Source: Chenopodium formosanum (Eukaryota; Streptophyta; Magnoliopsida; Caryophyllales; Amaranthaceae). Taken from it: a stretch of DNA of 64,000 nucleotides. The notes below the pieces were generated by a model. The model worked only from the letters and a program-made list of their open reading frames with translations, ran no database searches and was not told where the DNA came from. Where the stretch lies: the NCBI GenBank assembly GCA_024500155.1, contig CM044856.1, positions 51,894,303-51,958,302 of the forward strand. The letters are read 5' to 3'. Below, piece by piece: positions 12,170 to 22,962 of this stretch (its first letter is position 1; the number at the start of each line of letters is the position of its first letter). A program made the position numbers and the translations under genes.

Positions 12170-12275
12170 TTCCTTTTTTCCATAAAGTTACCCTTTTAAC
12201 TGCATAAAGTTACCCTTTTAACAGCATAAAGTGACTCTTTTAACAGCATAAAGTTACCCTTTATTTTCAATATAG
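12170..12275. repeat. TTACCCTTTTAACTGCATAAAG units, intron 2 of FRS copy B
   Basis: Four consecutive units of about 22 bases, each AAAGTTACCCTTTTAAC(T/A)GCAT or the TGAC variant, filling the intron before exon 3. Confidence 0.75.
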
Positions 12276-13557
12276 GTGCTTCCTAATACAAGGCATAGAC
12301 TTTGTATCTAGCATTTGGAAGAAAATGCCATAACCAGATTTGGAGCTTTTAAAAAAGACAAAGAATTCAAGTATGCATTCAACCAGTGCTTAAAGATGTG
12401 TGTGACAAAACAAGAATTTGAAGCAAAATGGCAAGCAATGATGCAGAAATATGAGTTGACAGCACACTCTTGGTACCAAAGAGTGTGAGTTGAAAGAGAA
12501 ATGGTGTCCTGCCCTTAGTAGAGATTTCTTTTCAGCAGGAATCTTATCGTCACAAAGGAGTGAAAGCACTAATCATGCAATAGGATTCAAAGCAAGTAAA
12601 GCAACTACCTTGACAGAATTTTATACCATATTAAAGAAGACAACCCATCGTTCGAAAAGCACAGAGAAATATGATGAGTTTACCTGTAGCAAGTCAATAG
12701 CATTCACTTCATTGCCACTGTCTGGAATGCTAAAACATGCTGCACAAGTAAAAAGTTAATTGATAAGTACATAAATTACACATAAATTATAGCAGTTTAA
12801 ATGTAGCTAAATGATTTTGGTGAACAGGTTTTCACTTTGTCACTCTTTAGAGATTTTGAAGAGGAGTTTGGATACTCTATGGCAACAACTGTTCAAATGA
12901 TAGGAAGAAATGAAGAATGTCTACTTTATCAGGTAGCCCTGGAAGACAAGACATGGTCTGCACATCAAGTAAACTATATACATGAGAGCTAGAATGTATG
13001 GTGTACTTGCAAAAATTTTGAAGCATCTGGATGGTTATGTTATCATTATTGCATCATAATTCTACACTTGCATTCAGTAACAAGAATACCAGACAAGTAT
13101 GTTTCAAAAAGATGGACTAAGTTTGCAAAAACAGAGGCATGGGATAGGTTGAAGAATCAGGATCCTACACATCAATATATTCCATAGAGACAAACAATGA
13201 TAAGGAAATACTACAATCTAATCTTAAAGAGTCAAGAAAATGAAGAAACAAGAGAATTTATGGAAGAAAGTTTCAGAAACAGTCTTAAAATGGTGGAAGA
13301 CTTACTTGCTATTGCTGCTCAGAGAGAAAGTGCAGAAGTTGCTTCTAATATTCCTGATGTGGCAGACAGCAATCGCAACAATAATGATGTTTCTTCGGCA
13401 TCGAGTACAAGCACAAGTGTACCAAGAATACTTGATCCACAAAGGGCTGTAACAAAAGGAAGAAGCAAGAGAGCAAAAGGAGATCTTGAAAAAAGCAAGA
13501 GAAAAAAAAAACCAGCACTACCACCTCCACATTCAGAATTAATTCTAAAAAATTGGC

Positions 13558-13763
13558 CATAGAGACCTTAACTAAGAGACCAAATAATTAAATATGTGGT
13601 CTCTTGGTTTCAAGAGACCAAATATTTCAAATAAATGGTCTCTTAGGTACTATCTTAGGTACTATTTCAAATAAATGGTCTCTTAGGTACTATCTTAAGG
13701 TAATAGAAATCTACTAGAGACCATTTATTAGAAATAAGATAGAGGTCTCTTGATTTTTTTTAT

Positions 13764-13805
<42 letters not shown>

Positions 13806-14075
13806 AACGAGAGACCACTTCTCTAAAATAAATGGTCTCTCTTTTTATTTATTTATTTAATTGAAAAAACGAAAGACCACTTCTTTAAAATAAATGGTGT
13901 CTCTCTTTATTTTTTTATTTAATTGAAAAAACGAGAGACCACTTCTTTAAAATAAATGGTGTCTCTCTTTATTTTTTTATTTAATTGAAAAAACGAGAGA
14001 CCACTTCTCTAAAATAAATAGTCTCTCTCTTTATTTATTTTTTTTATTTAATTGAAAAAATGAGAGACCACTTCT
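13558..14075. repeat. left subterminal repeats of the CACTA element
   Basis: Repeated GAGACC(A)...TGGTCTC pairs. The first part holds short inverted units, then a run of A at about 13767-13803. About four tandem units of 60-65 bases follow (GAGACCACTTCTTTAAAATA ... TTTATTTAATTGAAAAAACG). CACTA transposases bind short subterminal repeats of this sort. Confidence 0.75.
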
Positions 14076-14084
14076 ATACATATA

Positions 14085-14845
14085 TGGGGTGTGTTCGGCG
14101 CTAGCTTTTGAGTAGCTTTTAGTGGTTTGACCAAGTTAAACCACTACTCAACAAAAAATGTAAGTGTTTGGCAAAGTAATGGTTCAAGTAGCTTTTAGTG
14201 GTGGATGTAGCTTTATTAAGGGTGTGTTCGGCAAAATATAGCTGTGAAGGTAGTTGTAGTTGTGGAGGTAGCTGTTAGCTGTGTAGGTAGCTGTTAGCTG
14301 TCAACAAGCTGTTAGCTGTGAAGATAAATAATTTAGATATGAGTGTTCGGTAAAGTAGTGCTTGACTAGCTGTTACATATAAAAAACAATATTTTATTTT
14401 TAAAACTATAGATTAAATTTTCAACAGCTACTTGAAAAGCTACCTCTAATTTCAAAAGCTAATATTTCTAACTTTTCACAAAAGCTACCTCCACCACTAA
14501 AAGCTACCCTAACCACTACTTTGCCAAACACTCACATTTTTTGTTGAGTAGTGGTTTGACCAAGTCAAACCACTAAAAGCTACATAAAAGCTACTCAAAA
14601 GCTAACGCCGAACACGCCCTAAAAGCTAGGATTATTAGCTTTTGAAGTTAGAGATATCTTTTGAAGTAGCTTTTGAAAATTTAATGTATAGTTTTAAAAA
14701 TAAAATATTATTCTTAAATGTAACAACTAGTCAACCACTACTTTACCGAACAATCATACCTAAATTATCTTTTTTCACAGTTAACAGCTATCTCCACAGC
14801 TACAACTACCTTCACAGCTATATTTTACCGAACATGTCCATAATC
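14085..14845. repeat. two interleaved foldback MITEs
   Basis: Arm A-left (14088-14214, GTGTGTTCGGCGCTAGCTTT) matches the reverse complement of 14490-14625. Arm B-left (14217-14470, GTGTGTTCGGCAAAATATAG) matches the reverse complement of about 14640-14843. The arms alternate A-B-A'-B'. All ends share GGGTGTGTTCGGC. Short AGCTTTT and GTAGCT words repeat within the arms. Non-coding. Confidence 0.7.
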
Positions 14846-15099
14846 TCTTTTTTTTTTTATATATCAAACAACAAGCACTTCAACACGGATTGCCAACGTG
14901 TAAACCTTAAGGCCCTCATTCTCTCTTCCCTTAAATCCAAATTTGTATTCCTAAAAAACCCTAATATTTAAATTACCCTTCTTCTCTCTCCTCCTTATTT
15001 CGACGTTCCTTGCCGAGTTTCATTTCTCTTCTCCTGTTTTATCTTCCTCCTTCTGATTTCCCCTTTATTTCTCCTCTCTTCCTCTATCATACCCTCTTC

Positions 15100-15415
15100 A
15101 TCTCTTCTAATAAGCCCCGGTATCAAATTCCGCAACCTCGAAGATGACGTCTGGTACAACATTCAACTCCTTCAAAACCAAACTTTACTCGTCAAATTCA
15201 TCGAATTTCCAGATGATCACGACTTGGAATTCCACACCACTAAATTCTCCTCTTCCGCCCAAATTTCTGAATTCCGGCGACGATTCCGACTATTGACTTT
15301 GCAATTAGAACCGTCGGATTGTGTAAAGATCAAAGTTGGTATGAGGATTTGTGCTTTGATGAATTATGTTATTTGCCGTGTTGATCGCCGGTTTTATGAT
15401 ACCATGCATTGTTGA
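15100..15415 (+). pseudogene. captured gene fragment, SAWADEE-domain-like
   Basis: One open frame reads from about 15112 through 15415: residues around SPGIKFRNLEDDVWYNIQLL, then FIEFPDDHDLEF, EFRRRFRLLTLQLE, SDCVKIKVGMRICALM and DRRFYDTMH. This order (aromatic DDxWY start, FRR-FR core, VxGMxICAL, DxRFYD) resembles the plant SAWADEE fold of chromatin-reader proteins, but it stops where the second half should begin. A pyrimidine-rich leader with AAAAACCCTAAT precedes it at 14940-15110, as in a real 5' UTR. The fragment sits inside the CACTA element, so transduplication is the simplest explanation. The domain call is from memory of the pattern. From 15420 to 16360 nothing else is seen. Confidence 0.45.
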
Positions 15416-16859
15416 AGCGGTTTTTCTTTCTCTCTCTTATATTTATCCAAAGTTTTAGTCTTTTTTGATGTTTAGTGTTTTATGATAGTATATATATGCA
15501 TATGACATTATCTTATTTGATTGTGGGTTTATATTATTGTTGTTAATAAAGTAATCATAACAGAAATATAATAGTACGGAGTAGCTCATTAATTGTGATT
15601 AAGGGTTTGGTTTGTTCTGAAATTGTTAATTGTTTGTGGTTTAGATTATATTTTACCTTGAAATGTGTGACAAGGTTATATGATTGCTTATGTCGGGAGG
15701 CTTTGTTGACGGTATTTGTGTTCGTGATAGGTCGTGTTTGATTTCGATGGCTTGCATATATGTTAGTGACCTTTTGGAATTGGAACTATGCAGGGTAGTT
15801 AAAAATCATATTGTTCTGCTTTGGTGTTGAAGGTGGTTTTGACAAGGAGATTATTATACTAATGGCTGGTTTGGTTAGTGGAGATGTAGATTTATAATGG
15901 CCAATGGGTATTAAGTTTCTGATTTCGTTAAGTGTTTAATTAGTTGATTTCGATTTAAATTTTTAATTGCCACTTTTTAAATCTGTAATTTTAAATTTAC
16001 TTGCTAATTTAAATGTTTGTTTGATAATTTTGATTATTATAATTGTTTGTTAATTTTTGATATATTGGAAAATTTTACAGGGTAATAAAAAGTATAATTG
16101 AAGAAGTTTGATTTTTTGCATGTTGAAGGGTTCGATTGGGGAAGATTGCTGCAGAAGACAGCTAAGGAGATGATTTTTTTTTAACAAATTTAGATCGATT
16201 TTTTTTTTTTGAAAGAAAGATCGATTTTAGATTGTAGCATTAATGACTATTTTTTTTATTTCATGTAAAAAAATGAGTATTTTTTCAGTATGGGTATTGT
16301 ATAATTTTTGCAAAAATATTGATTGGAATATTAATGAGAATATTTTTAGTATGATTTATGTACTCCCTCCGTTTTTTATTTCTTGCAACATTTGCCATTT
16401 ATGGAAGGTTCACATTTCTTGCAACAAATGTTTTTTTTCCTTATTTAGTATATTTTAGTAGGTAAATTTACCTTTTTAACCTTGTTTATGTATCATTAAA
16501 ATACTAATTGCCCCTTACTAATTTATAATGAGATTGTTAATAAGTCTTCATCATTTACTAACCATTCCCTCCAAAAAAATCAGAACCCTTTTATATCCCC
16601 TCTATCTGTATCCTACTGATTGAAGAACAAAACTCTTCATCTTCTCAACCACCTCATTCAATTCATCTCCAGATTTTTCAACTACCTACAATTACTCCAT
16701 GGCTTCACCGTCTCTCTCATCTCCCTTTAAATTCGACACTTTCTCTCTCCTGTTTTTTTGGAACCCTAGTTTTTCTGCTGTAATTCGCAGCTTTCTCCTT
16801 GTTCTCAAATTTCCACCTTATCCCCTTTGAAGATCTAGCTTTTTCCCTCTCCAACGACC

Positions 16860-17386
16860 ATGAGTTCCTCTGAAAAAAACGACCCTTCCTTGTTTTGCTT
16901 TGAGAATCTCCCCCCGAACCATCAAAGGATGACCTCCCTCCAGGTGCGACTCGATACATATGTGAGAGAGGTTCTGGGAAGATAAAACCCTTGCGCCGTG
17001 CTCGGATGAGGCCGCTTTCTTGTAGGGTTCGCCGTGGTGCGAAGCTTGATGTGCCTTCTGATGAAGAGAGTGAGGTCCAGTCTGAATTGGCCGGGAAAAC
17101 CTCCAAAAACCCTATTGAGGTTTCAGATCTGGAAGAGGAAAGTAAAGGGCAGGGATCTATGAAGGGGGAAGGTACTGGGTCTTCTAAAGGGGTGGTGATT
17201 GAGTCCCCTGCAAAGGCGGCGGTCGAAGGTGGTGAGTCGGTGACAGCCAAACAGCAGAAGAAAGGGTCCCTCTCAGGGATGAAAAGGGTCAAATCTAGAC
17301 TGCCTGTTGATCCTGAGCTTCTCTGTGATGAGGATTACATGGATTTTCTAAGGGGTATGCACCCTGAGTGGTTCTCTGCCAGTTAA
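16860..17386 (+). CDS. unknown ORF carried inside the mariner element
   Basis: A short frame from ATG 16860 (SSSEKNDPSLFCFENLPP) ends at a TAA at 16983. A second frame, open to 17386 (last residues MHPEWFSAS), encodes a Ser/Glu/Lys-rich low-complexity protein with KLDVPSDEESE, a Lys-rich patch and an acidic-aromatic tail CDEDYMDFLRGM. The leader 16590-16860 is pyrimidine-rich and UTR-like. A possible further exon on + at about 19973-20090 encodes DGDDGEDETFWTTQTEP and ends in a stop. I do not recognise the protein. It may be a captured host gene whose intron holds the antisense transposase, or an uncharacterised second mariner ORF. Confidence 0.35.
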
Positions 17387-18616
17387 CCCTGCAGCGTATA
17401 ACCTTTCTTCTCCTCATTTCATCTTTATTTTTTCCTCCATTTGGTGTATTGTAGCTGGTTTAAATTATGTTATGAGTCTCTCTATGATTGTTGTCTATAC
17501 AAGGAATGTTCTTATTATTGTGTTGGATTTGTTTGTCTTGTGATGAAGTGTGTGTGCATATGGCTTGTGGTACTCTCTGTGTTGGTTGTTGTGTGATGCC
17601 TTAAGTTTTGGTTAAATAATGGCCAGGGGATTGTTTAATTGATGAATGATGCAATGTTATGTTAGGAATTTGGTTAGCCTGTTATTTGCACAGGCCTTGT
17701 GGTACTCTCTATGTTGGTTGTTCTGTGATGCCTTGAATGTTCCACTCTTGGTCAGGCTGTGTTGTTCTTGAGTTTATATTACTAAGAGTCCCACTCTTAT
17801 GCACATTGATAGCCTTATGGAATATCTTTGTGCATATATGTCTGTGTTTCAGCTACCCCCCTAAGAACTTATTGTGTTATGCCTACCCTCTAAATTTGTT
17901 TGTCATGCTATTCTGTTGCCTAATGAAGAGTTGGAGTTATGAGTCCCAACCTATTTGATTTTATTTTGAGTCCCAACCTAGGTATTGTCTGACTATGCCT
18001 TATTAGATTGAGCCATGTGATGAAGGGACTCATTTGAATAGCAGTTGCTAGTGGTAGCATTGCTCCATCAGTGGCTTTATGGCACTGGTGTTGAGGTAAC
18101 AACCCTAGCTAAACTAAGTGATATACACATACCCTTGCTGATGGTCTTTCAATCTTAGGTTTTTTCCATGCATGCATTCATATCAAAGTAAAAAAAACAT
18201 CTTACCATTTAGTCCACGGTTTCCAAAATACAAATCCCCTTACTTTACATGACTGCATTACATCTGTTGCATTTGGTTCATCAAAATACACATAACCTAA
18301 GCATTACATACTAATACTAGTAACATGTAAATAACAAACATAAATTCTTACCTAAGTGAGCAAAATACTAAGAAGGTTATGTGTGGCAGTCATACATACT
18401 TGTGAGGGACTTTACATTCCATTGTCTTTAGTCAGCATCAACTTCCATGTGTATATCTTCTTCTGCTCCATTTGTTGTTGGGATGAACATTGTGTCTAGA
18501 TAATTGACTGCATCATGTATCAACTGCCTAGGCACATGTAGGTGTTTAGGTAATACACCTAACTTTTTAAGCCTCTTCTTCTTCATATGAGGAGGTGAGA
18601 AGTTGTTTCCTCCCTA

Positions 18617-19931
18617 TTTTTCAAGGACCTTGATCATGACTGACTGTAATGTGAGCCATATGTACTTGTTTGCTTTTACCTCAAAAGCATTGTATGCATT
18701 GGTAACCTCTTTGATTAAATCATCCAAAGTTGTGGGGAAGGATTGATATTGTAGGGACTGAATGACTTTAAACAACCTTAGGTCTAAAACATTCAAGTCA
18801 GGAGACTGAGCTGGTTGATAAACCATTTGAATATTAAAACCATTATCATGACAAGCAGCAAGAAATTCTTCATCTTTAGGGATTTTATGAGGCCTTGCAT
18901 TGTCCCAATGAATTTTCACATTTTTAGGGACAGTCTCTGGCCATTGTTGGTGTATTGCTGGTATGATGTGCTCCATTAGCATTTTTCTAATTGCATCCTT
19001 GTTGACATTTTGTACAGCCTTTGTTTCCAATGTACCAGCTTCTCTGTTTTTGCTCTTTTTCTTTGCCATTTGTTTTATCACAAATGGAAAGATACCATAC
19101 TTTCCATCATGCAAAAGAGTCACATCTCTTGCATATATTGGTTTCCCAATCATAGCCATGAACATGGCCTTGATCTTGAACCTCTTACTCTGTTGGCACC
19201 TGTATGGATCTTCCTCTTTTGGAAGGAGGTAGAATTTTCTGGTTTCAGGGTTCAAGTAGAACCATTTTTCATCTATGTGAATGACTTCTGGCATGTCAAT
19301 AAACTTTGGGTCCCCTTGAGTTGAAATTGGGTTTATATGACTTAAGACCCACTTCAACCTTGCCACCTTATGATTGGATGTCAATGCAGGATGGTTTGTG
19401 CTAGTATGTGTCCTCAGTCTTCCTTTCTTCCTTAATCTGTGAATTGTTGAATGTGAAATATTCAGTGCACCTGCATAGCTTCTCTCTGTTGTTCTTTTGT
19501 ATAATGGCACAGATTGCAACCATTCATCAGAGTACTCTTTTTGTTTTGGACCAGTCCTTCCCAATTTTTTTGATCTGACATCAATGACATTCCCCTGGGC
19601 CATTTGTTTTTTAATGTCTGCATACAATCTTGACATTGTTGATCTGTGAATGTCATGCTCTCTAGCTTGTTGTGATAAAAAAAAAAACCCTTGGCAGATC
19701 TCCTCCTTGCATTTTTAACAGAATGGCATCCACTATTTGCCTCTTCTGTTCAATGGTGAGGTCCCTCCTCTTCTCTCCTTGTTGCTGTGTCTGTTGATTC
19801 TGTAAAATCTGAGAGTATGCCCACTCTGCAGCATACTCATCCTCTGAATCTGTACTGGACCGTGATGAGTCACTTGATAAAACTTCTTGTTCTTCTCCTA
19901 GCAACTGCTCTAATGAAAAAAAATCTTCCAT
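18617..19931 (-). pseudogene. mariner-like (DD39D) transposase, one-base frameshift
   Basis: The N-terminal part (19931-about 19690) has an acidic Ser-rich leader and DLTIEQKRQIVDAILLKM, the start of a helix-turn-helix domain. The rest (about 19680-18617) has ISHSTIHRLRKKGRLR, then the catalytic aspartates in VIHIDEKWFYL, IHWDNARPH and SPDLNVLDL. There are 39 residues between the second and third Asp, the DD39D signature of plant mariners. The two halves differ by one frame, and the shift coincides with a homopolymer (TTTTTTTTTTT on the - strand, about 19677-19687). A change of one T rejoins the frames (seen directly). Whether the run length is a mutation or a sequencing error cannot be told here. 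Otherwise nothing is broken. Confidence 0.9.
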
Positions 19932-20569
19932 ATCCGTTTCCAGTAACAGATATTACCTTGTTCTAAACCAGGTATGGCGATGGTGATGATGGTGAGGATG
20001 AAACTTTTTGGACAACTCAAACGGAACCAGCTTTTGGAAGAAATCTGAATGATGCCGCTGCACCTAATTTAGCACTAATTATTTTTAGGAAGTAATTTGG
20101 TTGTATTTATGGTAGTTGAAGAACTTTTTTAGTGCTAACTTTTGCTGATTTTAAAGCTCATATGTATTCATTAGGTGGTAGATGAAAATGTTGGTGTATG
20201 ACAATTATGAAACTTCTGTTTTTGCTTTGAACTATTTATACCCTCTCTTCCTTGGGGAAAAAGAAAGAGGAGGGAAAAATTGAGTGCCTAAATTCTGATT
20301 TTTAAAAATTTGGTGAAAATTTGGGAGGGAAAAGTACACCCTCCCAAAAATCAGCCCATGTCAAACTTTAAAAAAAAGGGTGGTCCCTTATACTTCCCTC
20401 CATTTTAAAACTTAATCACATGCTATTAACCTTACCTTTATTCCCTTAAACATTTTGACTTGGGAATTGTGCTACCCCCCTTTGTTGCAAGAAATAAAAA
20501 ACGGAGGGAGTATAACATTTTGCAAGTATGAACCTTTCATTCTAAATATGAATAATTGTTTTTTAAAAA

Positions 20570-20860
20570 AAAAAAAAAAAGAGACCATCTATTTGAAATA
20601 GGTGGTCTCGGTTTTTGAAAAACTTAGACCATCTATTTAAAATAGGTGGTCTCATATTTTGAAAAACTGAGACAATCGATCTATTTGAAATAAATGGTCT
20701 CCGATTTTGAAAAAACTAAGACCATTTATTCTTAATAAGTGGTCTCTCTTTTTAAACATGAGACCACTTTTGATGTCTCTTAGGCCAAAGAGACCTGTGA
20801 GCCAGAGACCACCCTTAAGGTAGTCTCTTTGGCCATTTTGATATGGTCTCTTTGGCCAAT
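20570..20860. repeat. right subterminal repeats of the CACTA element
   Basis: Alternating GAGACCATCTATTTGAAATA and GGTGGTCTC blocks about 60 bases apart, closing with GGTCTCTTTGGCCAATTTTG before the TAGTAGTG terminus. They mirror 13558-14075. Confidence 0.75.
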
Positions 20861-20962
20861 TTTGTAGTAGTGATTTGGATCTAAAACACCTAATTTGAGA
20901 CTCTTTTAGGAACTTTTTTAGATCATTTTTTTTTTTCAAAATTAATGTACTTTGTATTCTAA

Positions 20963-20965
<3 letters not shown>

Positions 20966-21047
<82 letters not shown>
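20966..21047. repeat. (AT)n microsatellite
   Basis: About 41 uninterrupted AT dinucleotides in the 3' UTR of FRS copy B. The matching place in copy A (about 1950-1975) has no such run. Confidence 0.95.
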
Positions 21048-21048
<1 letters not shown>

Positions 21049-21124
21049 CTATGTGACTAGTTTAATGAAAATGTGATTGACACTATTATTAGCATATCTT
21101 TATTTAGTTAAACGTTTAAATCAA

Positions 21125-21435
21125 GAGTGACCCTTTTAACAAAAAAACAAAAAAAAAAAAAAAAAGAACCTTTTCCATGCAAAAAGTGACCCTTTTAACA
21201 GAAAAAAATTGACCCTTTTAATTAACAGAAAAAAGTGACCATTTTCACATAATAAACCATTTACATAAAAGTGAACCTTTTCATGAATAGAAGTGATCCT
21301 TTTTCTACATAAAAGTGACTCTTTTCATAGCTAAAGTTACCCTTTCTAACAATTAAATCTACCTTTTTCTTGCTTAAAAGTTACCCTTTCTATAAATAAA
21401 AGTTACCCTTTTTCTGCATAAAAGTTACCCCATAA
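21125..21435. repeat. AAAAGTGACCCTTTT array, 3' side of FRS copy B
   Basis: About a dozen units alternating between AAAGTGACCCTTTT and AAAGTTACCCTTT, ending before 21440. It is the counterpart of 1620-1890 downstream of copy A. Confidence 0.7.
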
Positions 21436-21537
21436 AAAACATAAAAATAAACCTTTTAATTACTTTATGTATGTACATACATCAGTATTCCAAAAAACAC
21501 AACCAAAGACTTTACACTAAGTTTAATTACATCATTG

Positions 21538-21565
21538 AACTTAATGTATGCACATACATTAAGTT
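21538..21565. terminator. palindrome between convergent FRS and ULP1 genes
   Basis: AACTTAATGTATG-CA-CATACATTAAGTT is a perfect 13-base-arm inverted repeat. It lies between the 3' end of FRS copy B and the 3' end of the ULP1-like gene. A role in 3'-end formation for both is a guess based on position only. Confidence 0.35.
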
Positions 21566-22197
21566 TTTACATTGTTAAAAAAAAAACCCCTGGACCTAAT
21601 CAGCTAATAACTATCAATTATTTCACTAGTTAGAAAGAGTATACTTTTTTGCCTGCTTTTTTGCCCTTTTTCCTTTGGTCTTTTCTTCTTCTGCCTCTGT
21701 CTTTGCTGCTGCTTCTGCTGTCATTTTTCTTTCTTCTGTTTCTCTCTTCTTCTTCTCAGCAATTGCAGCCTTTAATCTTTCTTCAACTCCATTGACATAA
21801 GCAGGATCTTTCTTCTTCTCCTTGAACTTGGGTAATTCTGACAACACATCATTCCTAGATTCATTCAAATCACATAGCACCAGTGTGGTACAGATCTCTC
21901 CTCGTAGAAATTTCCTTCCAATAATATCACAACAGGAAAAAAAAAATATCAATTTGTAATTAATAAAAGCATTAGAAAGGAAAAAACTACATAAACTATA
22001 TTGATAATTACTGTTTTGAGTTCATTTAATTTGAACGATTCACCAACAAAATGGAGCATGTGATACATGACAAAGACCTCACAGTCCAAATTGTCAACCT
22101 TTTCTTTTCTCAATTCCCACTCAACAACTTCAAAACCATAAGAAGGTAGCTGAGAACTCTTTGGATGATTTCTTTTTCCAAGAAAAGCACCCATTTA

Positions 22198-22962
22198 TAG
22201 GGGTGAACATGGTCTGATTTGGTGTGGTTTGAGTCTAAACCAAACCAAACCGCAAAATAAGGTTTGGTCAATTTTCCAAACCAAACCAAACCATATTAGT
22301 ATTAAAATCAAACCAAACCATATTAGTATTAAAATCAAACCAAACCAAACCGTAATAATGCGGTTTATGATGAGACGACATTTTTTTCTAAAAATTGTCA
22401 AATATTAATAAATTTATAATAAAGTTCAAATAATTAGCCCAAAGGGATTAAATTCTACTACAAATTTTTAATAAAAATAACAACCAACTAATCAAGTGCT
22501 AAGTGCTAACACAATAACACATAATAAAAATAATACATAACAAATTAACAGTGGAAAAAAAACATAATAATACATTTGTCCAAAAAAATAATTCATACTA
22601 CATTATAGTTATATGACCTATTGAATTTTAAGTATTGATATTTGAGATTGAGTATAGAGTATAGTAGTATATTGACCGTATAGTCTTCTAATTATGATTT
22701 TTCATTTTTTATTTATTTAATTTTTTTTTTTAATTTTTTATAATATGTAATAACTATTATAATTTATTTAAAAATTATATAAATATTAAAATGCGGTTTA
22801 CTGGTTTACAGTTTGGTTTGGTTTATAATTTTTGAAAAACCAAACCAAACCGCAAACCGTATTTCCCAAAAAATCGAAACCAAACCGTAAAACAAACCAA
22901 ACCGCTAAAATACGGTTTGGTCTAGTTTGGTTACGGTTCAGACCAAACTGTGTACATCCCTA
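22198..22962. mobile_element. hAT-type MITE (765 bp) in the ULP1-like gene
   Basis: It is flanked by the eight-base duplication CCCATTTA (22190-22197, 22963-22970). Termini are TAGGGGTGAACATGG and, on the other strand, TAGGGATGTACACAG. Internally it has many AAACCAAACC units. No transposase. Eight-base duplications and TAGGG(G/A)TG ends are typical of hAT elements. It lies next to the predicted exon 7 start of the ULP1-like gene. Confidence 0.85.

Larger units (their letters stand above)
16363..20510 (-). mobile_element. mariner-like element (4148 bp) with TA duplication
   Basis: The ends are perfect inverted repeats of at least 28 bases beginning CTCCCTCCGTTTTTTATTTC. They are flanked by TA at 16361-16362 and 20511-20512. 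It contains a DD39D transposase on the - strand (19931-18617). The left third carries an unrelated + strand ORF. It is nested inside the CACTA element. Confidence 0.92.
13541..20872. mobile_element. CACTA (En/Spm-type) element, non-autonomous, 7.3 kb
   Basis: The right end read inward is CACTACTACAAAATTGGCC, a canonical CACTA terminus. The left end is degenerate (AATTCTAAAAAATTGGCC) but continues with the same GGCC-AGAGACC sequence. Removing 13541-20872 and one copy of the three-base duplication ATT (13538-13540, 20873-20875) restores the FRS exon, matching copy A across the join. Subterminal GAGACCA/TGGTCTC repeats lie at both ends. No CACTA transposase was recognised. The body carries palindromic MITEs, a SAWADEE-like fragment and a nested mariner. 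Confidence 0.85.
10420..20909 (+). pseudogene. FAR1-related (FRS) transposase, copy B, split by a CACTA insertion
   Basis: Exons are 10420-10744, 11127-12117, 12276-12747, 12828-13540 and, beyond the inserted CACTA element, 20873-20909, where the frame ends in TTTTAG as in copy A. It is a close relative of copy A with the same introns. It is heavily broken: TAA at 10489 and a second TAA shortly after; a frameshift near 11415 and a compensating base loss near 11590; another near 12000; TAG replacing the Trp of the CIWHLE motif near 12308; a two-base loss near 12487; and TAG at two sites in exon 4. The catalytic-core motif DTTYRTNRYNLICAPFVG, the TGG mutated in copy A, and the exon-4 splice acceptor are retained here. 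Confidence 0.85.

Noticed and set aside
16717..17292. 191-residue frame on - opposite the mariner-borne ORF
   Set aside because: Composition and the UTR-like leader favour the + strand frame; no recognisable domain on -.
18963..19324. Two + strand frames over the mariner transposase
   Set aside because: Antisense shadows of the DD39D transposase.
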